A stretch of DNA of 20,114 nt from an uncultured Prevotella sp. GTDB taxonomy: Bacteria > Bacteroidota > Bacteroidia > Bacteroidales > Bacteroidaceae. Below the pieces are notes generated by a model, which had not been told where the DNA came from, ran no database searches, and saw only the letters and a list, made by a program, of their open reading frames with translations. Every line of letters starts with the position of its first letter. Positions within the stretch are counted from its first letter, which is position 1. Positions 1 through 6,840 of this stretch are shown one piece after another. The stretch is from assembly GCA_900769055.1 (NCBI GenBank), contig CAAGFF010000148.1, forward strand, positions 1 through 20,114, given 5' to 3'. The translations under genes and the position numbers were made by a program.

Positions 1-133
1 GCCTGTTGCCGTCTGTAAAACGGCGGTTTTCGGGTTGTAAAACGGCGTTTTCTGAAAATTAAACGGCGGTTTTTGGGGCGTAAAACGGCGGTTTTTGGGG
101 CGTAAAACGTCTGTTTTTTCGCCTGATTGCTGA
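1..133 (+). repeat. Left arm of a 133-bp inverted repeat, made of five ~22-bp units
   Basis: Five successive units contain a core such as TAAAACGGCGGTTTT followed by a short spacer such as TGGGGCG. Each core is itself palindromic (AAAAC/GTTTT around a GC-rich centre). The whole stretch aligns without gaps to the reverse complement of 645-777, with 21 mismatches by hand count (about 84% identity). The innermost 16 bp (118-133) match 645-660 perfectly. The arm begins at the window edge, so its true outer end is unknown. No protein is supported here. Confidence 0.85.
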
Positions 134-217
134 GAACTGCCGACCTGTTGCTGAGCATGACTGTTACAAAAACATGAGCTATAGCTGGTTGTCCGCAAGC
201 GGACTGGTTTTGTGAAC

Positions 218-266
218 AGCAATTATCAGCAATTAACCAGCAATTATCAGCAATTGTTTAGCAATA
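218..266 (+). repeat. Cluster of short CAGCAATT direct repeats
   Basis: CAGCAATT occurs at 218-225, 227-234, 238-245 and 249-256, with a decayed copy (TAGCAAT) at 260-266, so the period is 9 to 11 bp. More copies lie at 569-576 and 580-587. The reverse complement AATTGCTG occurs at 441-448 and 452-459. The clusters sit beside three of the four ~50-bp repeat copies (272-324, 462-514, 593-642) and so seem to belong to that repeat family. Their function is unknown; arrays of protein-binding sites are one possibility. Confidence 0.75.
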
Positions 267-271
267 GGTCG

Positions 272-324
272 GACACTGCGAAGCTTGATGAGCACCTATG
301 AGGAAAAGCAACGTGGGAATAATT
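272..324 (+). repeat. ~50-bp intergenic repeat, subtype 1, copy A
   Basis: This starts GACACTGCGAAGCTTGATGA and continues through CACCTATGAGGAAAAGCAAC to GGGAATAATT. Its reverse complement recurs at 462-514 with a single mismatch (the base at 316). A related subtype 2 lies at 340-390 and 593-642. The shared start (GACACTGCG), the GATGAGCAC core and the GAATAAT end define the family. Confidence 0.85.
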
Positions 325-339
325 GTCAGCAATTAAACA

Positions 340-390
340 GACACTGCGCAGCTGATGAGCACTCATGACATAAGCAATGGACGAATAATT
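340..390 (+). repeat. ~50-bp intergenic repeat, subtype 2, copy B
   Basis: This starts GACACTGCGCAGCTGATGAG and ends CGAATAATT. It contains the perfect inverted repeat ATGAG-CA-CTCAT at 355-366. It differs from copy D (593-642) at about three positions and lacks the GAGGAAAAGCAACGTG block of subtype 1. It follows copy A directly, in the same orientation. Confidence 0.8.
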
Positions 391-461
391 ATCAGAAATT
401 ATCTTCAGCTATAAGTGTTCCGTCACTCAAAATTGCTCTAAATTGCTGGTTAATTGCTGGA

Positions 462-514
462 AATTATTCGCACGTTGCTTTTCCTCATAGGTGCTCATCA
501 AGCTTCGCAGTGTC
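462..514 (-). repeat. ~50-bp intergenic repeat, subtype 1, copy C (inverted)
   Basis: This is the reverse complement of 272-324 at 52 of 53 positions. The two copies therefore form a long, nearly perfect inverted repeat around 137 bp. Next to it, 532-545 is the reverse complement of 187-200 with one mismatch, so the inverted relation extends in patches beyond the copies themselves. Confidence 0.85.
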
Positions 515-592
515 TGTTCTTCAAATAGTCAGCTTACGGACAACCAACAATAGTTCATGTGTTTGGAACAGCAATTGTTCAGCAATTGGTTG

Positions 593-642
593 GACACTGC
601 GAAGCTGATGAGCACTCATGGCATAAGCAATGGGCGAATAAT
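593..642 (+). repeat. ~50-bp intergenic repeat, subtype 2, copy D
   Basis: This starts GACACTGCGAAGCTGATGAG and ends GCGAATAAT, with ATGAG-CA-CTCAT at 608-619. It is closest to copy B. It is preceded by two CAGCAATT motifs (569-587) and abuts the right 133-bp arm. Confidence 0.8.
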
Positions 643-644
643 CT

Positions 645-777
645 TCAGCAATCAGGCGAATAAACAGGCGTTTTATGACTCGGAAAACGCCGTTTTACGA
701 CCCAGAAACCGCCGTTTAATTTTTGAAAACCGCCGTTTTACGACCAGAAAACCGCTGTTTTACGGACAGCCATAGGC
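645..777 (-). repeat. Right arm of the 133-bp inverted repeat
   Basis: Read on the minus strand, this is collinear and ungapped with 1-133: five TAAAAC...GTTTT units and the same end (TTCGCCTGATTGCTGA on the minus strand). The arms enclose 511 bp (134-644) that carry the ~50-bp repeats. A 6-bp hairpin (TTTCAA-ACG-TTGAAA, 780-794) follows just outside. Nothing else is recognised between 795 and 879. Confidence 0.85.
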
Positions 778-879
778 TGTTTCAAACGTTGAAAATATTA
801 TTTCATTCAAGTTTCGTATGTACTCCGCTCGGCTTTCGCCGCTTCGCTTGTCGAAGAACTTTTGTAGATAAAAGGAGTT

Positions 880-963
880 CTCTCTTAGGAGAGCGGCAGA
901 GCCGAAACTCGCTTAGGCGAGCGGCTGAGCCGAAACTCTCTTAGGCGAGCGGCTGATCCGAAA
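880..963 (+). repeat. 28-bp tandem repeat, three copies
   Basis: Each unit reads CTCTCTTAGGAGAG followed by CGGCAGAGCCGAAA, with small changes; the copies are 880-907, 908-935 and 936-963. A degenerate fourth start (CTCGCTCCCTGCGCTCGC) follows at 964. Each unit can form two small hairpins, CTCTC/GAGAG and CGGC-AGA-GCCG. Where the first stem changes to CTCGC the partner in copy 2 is GCGAG, so pairing is kept. The same family recurs at 19534-19614, at the other end of the window. Confidence 0.9.
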
Positions 964-1071
964 CTCGCTCCCTGCGCTCGCTAAGGAAGATAAAGGACAA
1001 TAGTAAAAGTTGGGCTTAAACATACGGAGTTGGATTAGCTGCAATGGGGTTCTGCTTCGAAGAATTAAAGT

Positions 1072-1091
1072 CAGGGCATCACAGGGCATCA
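1072..1091 (+). repeat. Tandem 10-mer CAGGGCATCA x2
   Basis: Two exact adjacent copies of CAGGGCATCA lie 30 bp upstream of a promoter-like box at 1121-1128. The 10-bp spacing would place both on the same face of the helix, as expected for a regulator binding site, but no regulator can be named. The rest of 964-1120 shows nothing recognisable. Confidence 0.5.
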
Positions 1092-1120
1092 TAAGGCATA
1101 GGCTGGTTTTCGCCTTTTAA

Positions 1121-1128
1121 TACCTTTG
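1121..1128 (+). promoter_or_regulatory. Bacteroidota-type -7 box TACCTTTG
   Basis: TACCTTTG fits the TAnnTTTG consensus of the Bacteroidota primary sigma factor. No clear TTTG lies at the expected -33 distance, so the match is partial. A transcript from here would start near 1135 and run into a purine-rich stretch (GGAGGGGAAACGGG) and a 49-codon reading frame, then towards the 3' end of clpC on the other strand. Confidence 0.45.
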
Positions 1129-1154
1129 CACCTGTAAAGTGGAGGGGAAACGGG

Positions 1155-1304
1155 ATGCACGCACCGCAGGTACAGAATCAGATAGATATAGGGACGCATT
1201 GCATGCGTCCGCAAGGAGGGGGAGTATATAGAAGGAAAGCATATTTGCTAATATGTCCTGCTATGGGCAGCTTGCGGACGCATTGCGTGCGTCCCTACAA
1301 TTAG
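1155..1304 (+). CDS. Candidate 49-residue small ORF, possibly spurious
   Basis: An ATG at 1155 opens a 49-codon frame ending in TAG at 1302-1304. GGAGG at 1141-1145 could act as a ribosome binding site, and a -7 box lies at 1121-1128. The predicted peptide contains GTHCMRPQG and, near its end, RTHCVRPYN. Both are translations of the two hairpins of the 109-bp repeat element that fills most of the frame. It may therefore be an accidental reading of a repeat, and coding is unproven. Confidence 0.2.
   Translation: MHAPQVQNQIDIGTHCMRPQGGGVYRRKAYLLICPAMGSLRTHCVRPYN
1189..1297. repeat. 109-bp MITE-like element with hairpin-forming inverted ends
   Basis: The ends TAGGGACGCA and TGCGTCCCTA are inverted. 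The 27-bp arms at 1189-1215 and 1271-1297 match except for a 5-bp centre. Each arm folds alone: GGACGCA-TTGCA-TGCGTCC at 1192-1210 and GGACGCA-TTGCG-TGCGTCC at 1276-1294. A third hairpin, CATATT-TGCT-AATATG, lies at 1240-1255. No transposase is present. The element ends 26 bp before the clpC stop. It lacks a T-tract, so it is not called a terminator. Confidence 0.7.
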
Positions 1305-1323
1305 GGGGGTGTTACACTTGGGG

Positions 1324-3861
1324 TTAGACGGTTATTTCGAAAGTCAGTTTTTCCTGTCCTTCTTCCTTGCCTATGGTTATGGTGTCACCTGGATGGGCTT
1401 CTCCGTTGAGCATCATCTCGCAGAGTCCTTCCTCGATGTAGGTTTGGATGGCTCTCTTCAGCGGACGGGCACCAAACTGTACATCGTAGCCTTTGGCAGC
1501 GACCATTTCCTTGGCTTCGTCGCTTATGTTGAGCTTGTAGCCCATCTGTTCCATGCGTCCGAAGAGGCCGGAGAGCTCAAGGTCGATGATGGTCTTGATG
1601 GCCTGGATGTCGAGCTGGTCGAAGGTGATGATGTCGTCGAGCCTGTTTAGGAACTCTGGCGAGAACTGCTTGCTCAGGCTTTTCTGTATGATGGAGCGTG
1701 CGTATTCCTTGTCCTTGTCGTCAAGCGATAGCCCCATGGTGGTGCCGGCATTGAAGCCTACGCCCTTGCCAAATTCCTTCAGCTGTCGTGTACCGGCATT
1801 GGAGGTCATTATGATGATGGTGTTGCGGAAGTCAACGAGCCGTCCGTTGCCGTCCGTCAGCCTTCCCTCATCGAGAACCTGCAGGAGCATGTTGAACACA
1901 TTGCCGTGAGCTTTTTCTATCTCGTCGAGCAACACGATGGAGTAGGGGTGCCTTCTGACGCGCTCGGTCAGCTGTCCGCCTTCCTCATAGCCTACATATC
2001 CCGGAGGTGCACCCACGAGCCTTGATGTGTTGAAGCTCTCGCTGTATTCGCTCATGTCTATGCGTATGAGTGCGTCCTCACGTCCGAACATCATGATGGC
2101 GAGTTGCTTGGCGAGGTAAGTCTTTCCGACACCTGTAGGACCAAGGAACATGAATGCGCCTATGGGGTGATTGGGGTCCTTGAGTCCTACGCGGTTGCGC
2201 TGTATGGACTTAACCACCTTGTCGATGGCGGCATCCTGGGCTACAATCTTGCTCTTAAGCATCTGAGCCATGTGACGCAGCTGAGTGCCCTCGGCCTCGG
2301 CGATTTTCTGTACTGGTACTCCCGACATCATTGCCACCACGTTTGCTACATCGGCATCGGTAACGGTTATACGTGTTGCTCCATCACCGCTCGTCCATTT
2401 GCGATTCATCTCTGCCAGTTCTGTCTCAAGCTCGGTCTGTCTGTCGCGGAAGCCTGCTGCCAGCTCAAAGTTCTGGTTCTTCACGGCAGCCTGTTTCTTG
2501 GCCTTCATCTGCTCGATTTCCTTTTCCTTGTCCCTAATCTCGGCAGGAACCTCGGCGTGCTGCAGGTGTATCTTTGCTCCCACTTCGTCAAGAGCGTCAA
2601 TGGCCTTGTCGGGGAAATGCCTGTCGTTGACATATCGTCCTGTCAGTTTGACACATGCGCTTAGAGCCTCGTCTGTATAGTTGACATGGTGATGTTCCTC
2701 GTATCTGTCCTTGATGTTTCGCAGGATATCGAGTGTCTCGCTCTCTGATGTTGGCTCGACAAGTACTTTCTGGAACCTTCTTTCCAATGCTCCGTCCTTC
2801 TCAATGGTCTTTCTGTATTCATCGATGGTCGTGGCTCCGATACATTGTATGGTTCCCCTTGCCAGGGCGGGCTTCATGATGTTGGCTGCGTCCATGCTGC
2901 CGGGGGTGCTGCCAGCTCCTATCATGGTGTGTATCTCGTCGATGAATACTATGATGTCGGGATTTTGCTCCAGTTCGCGCAGCAAGGTCTTTATTCTCTC
3001 CTCAAACTGTCCGCGATACTTTGTTCCTGCCACCATGGCCGTCATGTCGAGGCTGACGACCCTCTTGCCGAAGAGTATCGGCGATGTGCGATGGTGGGCA
3101 ATGAGTTGTGCCAGCCCCTCAACGATGGCGCTCTTGCCAACTCCGGGCTCGCCTATGAGTATGGGGTTGTTCTTCTTTCGTCGGCACAATATCTCCATCA
3201 TGCGTGCAATCTCAGCCGTGCGTCCCACTACAGGGTCGAGCTTGCCGTCGAGTGCGGCCTGTGTCAGGTCGGTCGAGAAGTTGTCCAGTACGGGAGTCTT
3301 TCCTGTAGGTCTCTTCGTGGCTGTGGCCTGACGGTCATTGCTCTGGCTCCTGTTCTCTACGGGCTCGTCGTCCATCTCTTCATCGAACTCGTCGTCCGAC
3401 AAGCCTATGCCATCGTTAGGCTTGCTTGTCTTGTGCAGGTATGCAAGTGCGTCGTCGTATGTTATGTTGTTTGCTTCGAGCACAATCTTTGCCCCGTTGT
3501 CGCTCTTGTCGTGGAGCATTGCCAGCAGCAGGTGCTCCACGTCCACGGTCTGCGTGTGCTGCACGCGTGCCTCCAGTACGGCGAGCTTCAGAATGTTGCT
3601 TGCCTTGTCGTTGAGAACAAGCTCGTTGGTTATCAGCGGTTGTGAGTAGTTGTCCTCTCTCACCCTGTCCTCCAGCTCGGCCTTTATGATATCTGTATTG
3701 ATAGCCATTCGTCTCAGCACGTCGCAGACGTTGCTTTTCCTGTCGCGTATGATGCCCAGGAGAAGATGTTCCGGTCCGACAGATCTGCTTGCGAGCCGTG
3801 TTGCCTCTTCGCGGCTGTATGCAAGTATTTCTGATACTTTTGGTGAAAACTGGCTTGTCAT
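1324..3861 (-). CDS. clpC: ClpC-type AAA+ unfoldase, ATP-binding subunit of Clp protease
   Basis: The protein has 845 residues when started at the ATG at 3859-3861 (MTSQFSPKVSEIL). A Met 13 codons upstream is in frame, but its added segment is low-complexity and lies on the promoter leader. Order of domains: Clp N-terminal double repeat (about 1-145); first AAA+ domain with Walker A GEPGVGKS (237-244) and Walker B D308/E309; a UVR-type coiled segment rich in K/E/Q (about 415-455); second AAA+ domain with GPTGVGKT (574-581) and D646/E647. A VGF tripeptide at 701-703 sits where ClpP-binding loops occur, so it should feed unfolded proteins to ClpP in the cytosol. The UVR segment and length separate it from ClpA and ClpB. 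It lies downstream of addB with its own promoter region. Confidence 0.95.
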   Translation of the reverse strand: MTSQFSPKVSEILAYSREEATRLASRSVGPEHLLLGIIRDRKSNVCDVLRRMAINTDIIKAELEDRVREDNYSQPLITNELVLNDKASNILKLAVLEARVQHTQTVDVEHLLLAMLHDKSDNGAKIVLEANNITYDDALAYLHKTSKPNDGIGLSDDEFDEEMDDEPVENRSQSNDRQATATKRPTGKTPVLDNFSTDLTQAALDGKLDPVVGRTAEIARMMEILCRRKKNNPILIGEPGVGKSAIVEGLAQLIAHHRTSPILFGKRVVSLDMTAMVAGTKYRGQFEERIKTLLRELEQNPDIIVFIDEIHTMIGAGSTPGSMDAANIMKPALARGTIQCIGATTIDEYRKTIEKDGALERRFQKVLVEPTSESETLDILRNIKDRYEEHHHVNYTDEALSACVKLTGRYVNDRHFPDKAIDALDEVGAKIHLQHAEVPAEIRDKEKEIEQMKAKKQAAVKNQNFELAAGFRDRQTELETELAEMNRKWTSGDGATRITVTDADVANVVAMMSGVPVQKIAEAEGTQLRHMAQMLKSKIVAQDAAIDKVVKSIQRNRVGLKDPNHPIGAFMFLGPTGVGKTYLAKQLAIMMFGREDALIRIDMSEYSESFNTSRLVGAPPGYVGYEEGGQLTERVRRHPYSIVLLDEIEKAHGNVFNMLLQVLDEGRLTDGNGRLVDFRNTIIIMTSNAGTRQLKEFGKGVGFNAGTTMGLSLDDKDKEYARSIIQKSLSKQFSPEFLNRLDDIITFDQLDIQAIKTIIDLELSGLFGRMEQMGYKLNISDEAKEMVAAKGYDVQFGARPLKRAIQTYIEEGLCEMMLNGEAHPGDTITIGKEEGQEKLTFEITV

Positions 3862-3897
3862 ATTGGTCTGTTTCCTTTCTTTGTTAGTGTTGCTTTG

Positions 3898-3905
3898 CAA
3901 AATTA
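3898..3905 (-). promoter_or_regulatory. clpC promoter -7 box (TAATTTTG)
   Basis: On the minus strand TAATTTTG fits TAnnTTTG and lies 36 bp before the clpC start codon. The best upstream TTTG is 23 bp away, longer than the usual ~19, so the -33 element is uncertain. The box overlaps the left arm of the inverted repeat at 3902-3927. Confidence 0.6.
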
Positions 3906-3927
3906 TATCATTTTTACGTGATATAAT
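3902..3927. promoter_or_regulatory. 9-bp inverted repeat over the clpC promoter, candidate operator
   Basis: ATTATATCA (3902-3910) and TGATATAAT (3919-3927) are perfect inverted copies around an 8-bp spacer. After a 3-bp offset the symmetry resumes outside: CTTTGC at 3893-3898 against GCAAAG at 3928-3933. The arms cover the -7 region of clpC. A dimeric regulator of this stress-related gene could bind here. A weak AT-rich terminator for addB is the alternative, since TTTT follows on the minus strand. Confidence 0.5.
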
Positions 3928-3954
3928 GCAAAGTCTGTGCCAAAAAATACTAAA

Positions 3955-6840
3955 TCAGCAACATAGTTGCGCAAACGGGCATCTCTCGCACCTTGTATTG
4001 TCTGTTGTCGGGATGAATTCGGTGTCGGGGCTGAATATCTCGTCAGCCAGTTGCTGGAGCAGCTGGTTGAACTCTGCATCGTACTCGGCTATGTCGCCGA
4101 CGGGTTCCTTGGCGAAAGTCAAGGTCGGATCGTAGTCCTTGTTGGATGCACGCTGTATGTAGAGCAGGGCTGGCACGACAGGTGTCTGCGGGTTGTTGCC
4201 ACGCACGATTGACGAGTAAAGCATGGTCTGCAGATAGTAGTTGGCGGGAATGGAGGTGTTCCTCTCGCTGTCGAATATCTCCTCAACCGTCTTCGGCCAT
4301 GTCGATGGGTAGCGGCCGGTCTTGTAGTCTACGATACGGATTTTGCCGTCAGTCTCCGTGCGGTCGATGCGGTCGATGATACCACCGAACTTGCATGTGA
4401 CAGGCTTGCCGCCTACCATTATGCGGAACTCCCGTTCTACCCACTTCTCCGTTGCCAGGATAGTTAGTGGGGCTTTTGCCATGTCGGCCTCCAAGAGGCG
4501 GTGGAGATATTTCTTTATCACCTCGGAGTTTATTTCCTGCAGACCGTTTAGCTTGCCAAGCCTGGCTGTTGCGGGGTTTTGCCCGAACAGTTCCTTCACG
4601 AATGCCTTCTCTACACACGAGTCTACATCCTTGTGGAGCTTACGCAGGTCATCGGCTTGCAGTGTATGTCCTGTTTTTTCGCGATACAAATACTCCGCAG
4701 CCCTGTGGAATATATTTCCGAATATGCGTGCGTCAATGTCCTCGTCCTCGGCATCCTCGTCCTCTCTGAGTCCCGCCACGTGGGCAAAGAAGAAGCGCAG
4801 CTGGCAGTTGAGGTACATGCCGAGAGCTGAGGGCGAGATGCTTGGCGGGTTGTCTTCCTTCTTGGGTGTGAGCAGTTTTCGGATGATGTCATCGGTCTTG
4901 CTTACAGCACCCTGTGCGGCTCGTCTTGGTGTCTGTCCGGCCAGCAGGCTCTCCCTTGAAATGGTGTGCGGTCCCTCAACCATCAGCTGGAGCATGAAGC
5001 GGCTCATCTCGGAAGTATGGGTACCCTCGGTCGTGGTGTTGTATGTCAGAGTGATGTCCTTAGCCCTTTGTATGACCCGGTTGAAGTAGTAGGCATAGAT
5101 GGCCACCTTGTTGTCGATGGTGGTCAGCCCGTAGAACTTCCTTATGGAGTAGGGGATGAACGACGAGTCGTTGACACCCTTGGGCATGTTGCCTTCGTTG
5201 CAGGAGAGAAACAGGATGTGGTCGAAGTCAAGGTTGCGAGTCTCAAGCACTCCCATAACCTGTACACCCTCGGCTGGCTCGCCATGGAACGGGACACTTG
5301 TCGAGCTGACAATCTGGCTCAGCAGACGTTCGAGTGTTTGTGACTTTACGTCAAGTATTCCTCTGTCGCTCAGCAGTTTTATCCTGTTTATTAAAGTGTA
5401 GCTCCTGAATATGGTCTCCTGGAAGAATGGATCATCGTTGCTGCCGCTATGCTGCCCGATATATTCCATTACCTCTGCCGTCCACGCTATAGTCTCAGCT
5501 GTGTCGTTTGGGTCAACAGGCTGCTTGAAGAGCAGGCTTGTACCCTCGTCTATGGCCAGTTCCTTGCATGTGGGGAAGTATTTCCGCTCATCAAGCAACT
5601 GGTTTCTGAGCATCAGGGCCTTGTCGCTAACATATATAATGTATGGATGGGTGAGCAGGCTGTTCACCGCCTTGAGTCTGAACGAGCAACCGTCTGGACG
5701 CAGGCCGTCTGTCCGTAGGGTGATGAGCAGGTTTAGCAACGAGGCGGCTGGCGATAGTGCCAGTGGATAGCCTGTAGTGATGTTGACTGGTATGCCTGGA
5801 GGGATGTTGCTGACAACCGTAGGCAGCAGTTTCTCGTCGGCCAGGACTATGGCCGTCCGCCTTCCGGCATCCCTGCGCCCTTTCTGTTCCAGCCATTGCG
5901 GTATGAGCTTTGCCTGTATGTTGTCTGTCTGCGCACTTGTGTATGTTATGTCCTTTGGCTTGCAGAGGTTGTTGTAGAGGCTGTCATCGGCAGAAGGAAG
6001 GGCGTTAGGGAATTGTTCAAGATATTTGGCAATGTATATTCCTGCCTCGCTGGTAGCCATGCAACCTTTCGGGTCGAGATAGTAGTGGTCGAAGTCCCAA
6101 TAGAACAAGGCTTTTCCCTGCGCCTTCAACCTCCGGCACATCTGCTGTTCCACCTGCTGCATCATGTTGAAGCCTACAAACAGGTAGTTGTCGTAACGGA
6201 AGTCTATGTCTGGCTCCTCAGCCACACTTCTGTAGAGCATGCCCTCGTATGCCAGACCATCCTTGGCAAGCTCTTCGCGGAAGCCGTGGTAAATGTCGGG
6301 CAACTTTCCCCACATCTCGTTGAACCTTGCCTTCAGCTCGCTATCAGTCTCGGCAAAATATCCGAATAGCCTGCGTAGCTGCGAAAGCTGCGTCTCGTCA
6401 AGCATGTCGGCAGGAGCTGTGGTCAGCTCCTGATAGCTGCTCAGGTCTGCAAATATCTTGTTGGCGTCGCCCATATTCTTGTCCAGGTCATCAAAGTCGG
6501 CCAGCAGCAATTCGCCCCAGCCGTAGAAGTGGTCAAGAGAATGCTCGACACCCAATCCTTGCATGGGCACGTGCTTGGAGTAGACGGTGTACAGACGGCA
6601 GATTAGCTCTATCTGGTCTGCAACCTCCAGAGAGGAGTGTTTCCTGAACAGGTCGCTGATGGTGATATAGGCTGGGCTCCAGATGGGCTTGTTGGCAATA
6701 CGCGTGAGATATTCGTTCATGAAGAGCGAGGCACGCTTATTGGGGAACACTACTGCTGTTGTAGCCAGACTTGTGCCGAACCGTGCTATGATGTCCTTGG
6801 CAACATGCTCAAGGAAAGTGTTGTTGTATGTCAAGTTCAT
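3955..6840 (-). CDS. addB: AddB-like nuclease subunit of the AddAB helicase-nuclease
   Basis: This 961-residue protein carries a C-terminal PD-(D/E)XK nuclease domain with GIIDRIDR followed by the core D838-Y839-K840. Four cysteines match the iron-sulfur arrangement of AddB nucleases: C679 (in YLNCQLRFFF) and the C-terminal C951, C954 and C960. The N-terminus (VVFPNKRASLFMNEYL) has the position of a helicase motif I but no GKT, as is usual for the inactive helicase half of AddB. It should act with AddA in resecting double-strand DNA ends for recombination. Its ATG overlaps the addA stop in an ATGA (6837-6840), implying translational coupling. The family call is strong; recognition-sequence behaviour cannot be judged. 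Confidence 0.88.
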   Translation of the reverse strand: MNLTYNNTFLEHVAKDIIARFGTSLATTAVVFPNKRASLFMNEYLTRIANKPIWSPAYITISDLFRKHSSLEVADQIELICRLYTVYSKHVPMQGLGVEHSLDHFYGWGELLLADFDDLDKNMGDANKIFADLSSYQELTTAPADMLDETQLSQLRRLFGYFAETDSELKARFNEMWGKLPDIYHGFREELAKDGLAYEGMLYRSVAEEPDIDFRYDNYLFVGFNMMQQVEQQMCRRLKAQGKALFYWDFDHYYLDPKGCMATSEAGIYIAKYLEQFPNALPSADDSLYNNLCKPKDITYTSAQTDNIQAKLIPQWLEQKGRRDAGRRTAIVLADEKLLPTVVSNIPPGIPVNITTGYPLALSPAASLLNLLITLRTDGLRPDGCSFRLKAVNSLLTHPYIIYVSDKALMLRNQLLDERKYFPTCKELAIDEGTSLLFKQPVDPNDTAETIAWTAEVMEYIGQHSGSNDDPFFQETIFRSYTLINRIKLLSDRGILDVKSQTLERLLSQIVSSTSVPFHGEPAEGVQVMGVLETRNLDFDHILFLSCNEGNMPKGVNDSSFIPYSIRKFYGLTTIDNKVAIYAYYFNRVIQRAKDITLTYNTTTEGTHTSEMSRFMLQLMVEGPHTISRESLLAGQTPRRAAQGAVSKTDDIIRKLLTPKKEDNPPSISPSALGMYLNCQLRFFFAHVAGLREDEDAEDEDIDARIFGNIFHRAAEYLYREKTGHTLQADDLRKLHKDVDSCVEKAFVKELFGQNPATARLGKLNGLQEINSEVIKKYLHRLLEADMAKAPLTILATEKWVEREFRIMVGGKPVTCKFGGIIDRIDRTETDGKIRIVDYKTGRYPSTWPKTVEEIFDSERNTSIPANYYLQTMLYSSIVRGNNPQTPVVPALLYIQRASNKDYDPTLTFAKEPVGDIAEYDAEFNQLLQQLADEIFSPDTEFIPTTDNTRCERCPFAQLCC

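Noticed and set aside
1..133. CRISPR array
   Set aside because: The repeated ~22-bp units abut each other with short, similar spacers instead of unique 25-40 bp spacers, each unit is palindromic, and no cas gene is near.
218..642. Integron attC array or insertion sequence
   Set aside because: No integrase or transposase is encoded, no gene cassettes lie between repeats, and attC core sites are not visible.
557..944. Two overlapping plus-strand ORFs of 72 and 73 codons (557-775 and 723-944)
   Set aside because: Both are read through the inverted arm and the 28-bp array. Their composition follows the repeats, they overlap in different frames, and neither has a promoter or ribosome binding site.
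1271..1297. Rho-independent terminator of clpC
   Set aside because: The hairpin is strong, but no T-tract follows on the minus strand, and it is one end of a repeat element.
2845..3645. 266-codon plus-strand ORF opposite clpC, and similar long antisense ORFs over addA, addB and the outer-membrane gene
   Set aside because: These are shadows of strongly supported minus-strand genes. They are rich in Cys, Val and Leu as complementary-frame readings often are, and no domain is recognisable.
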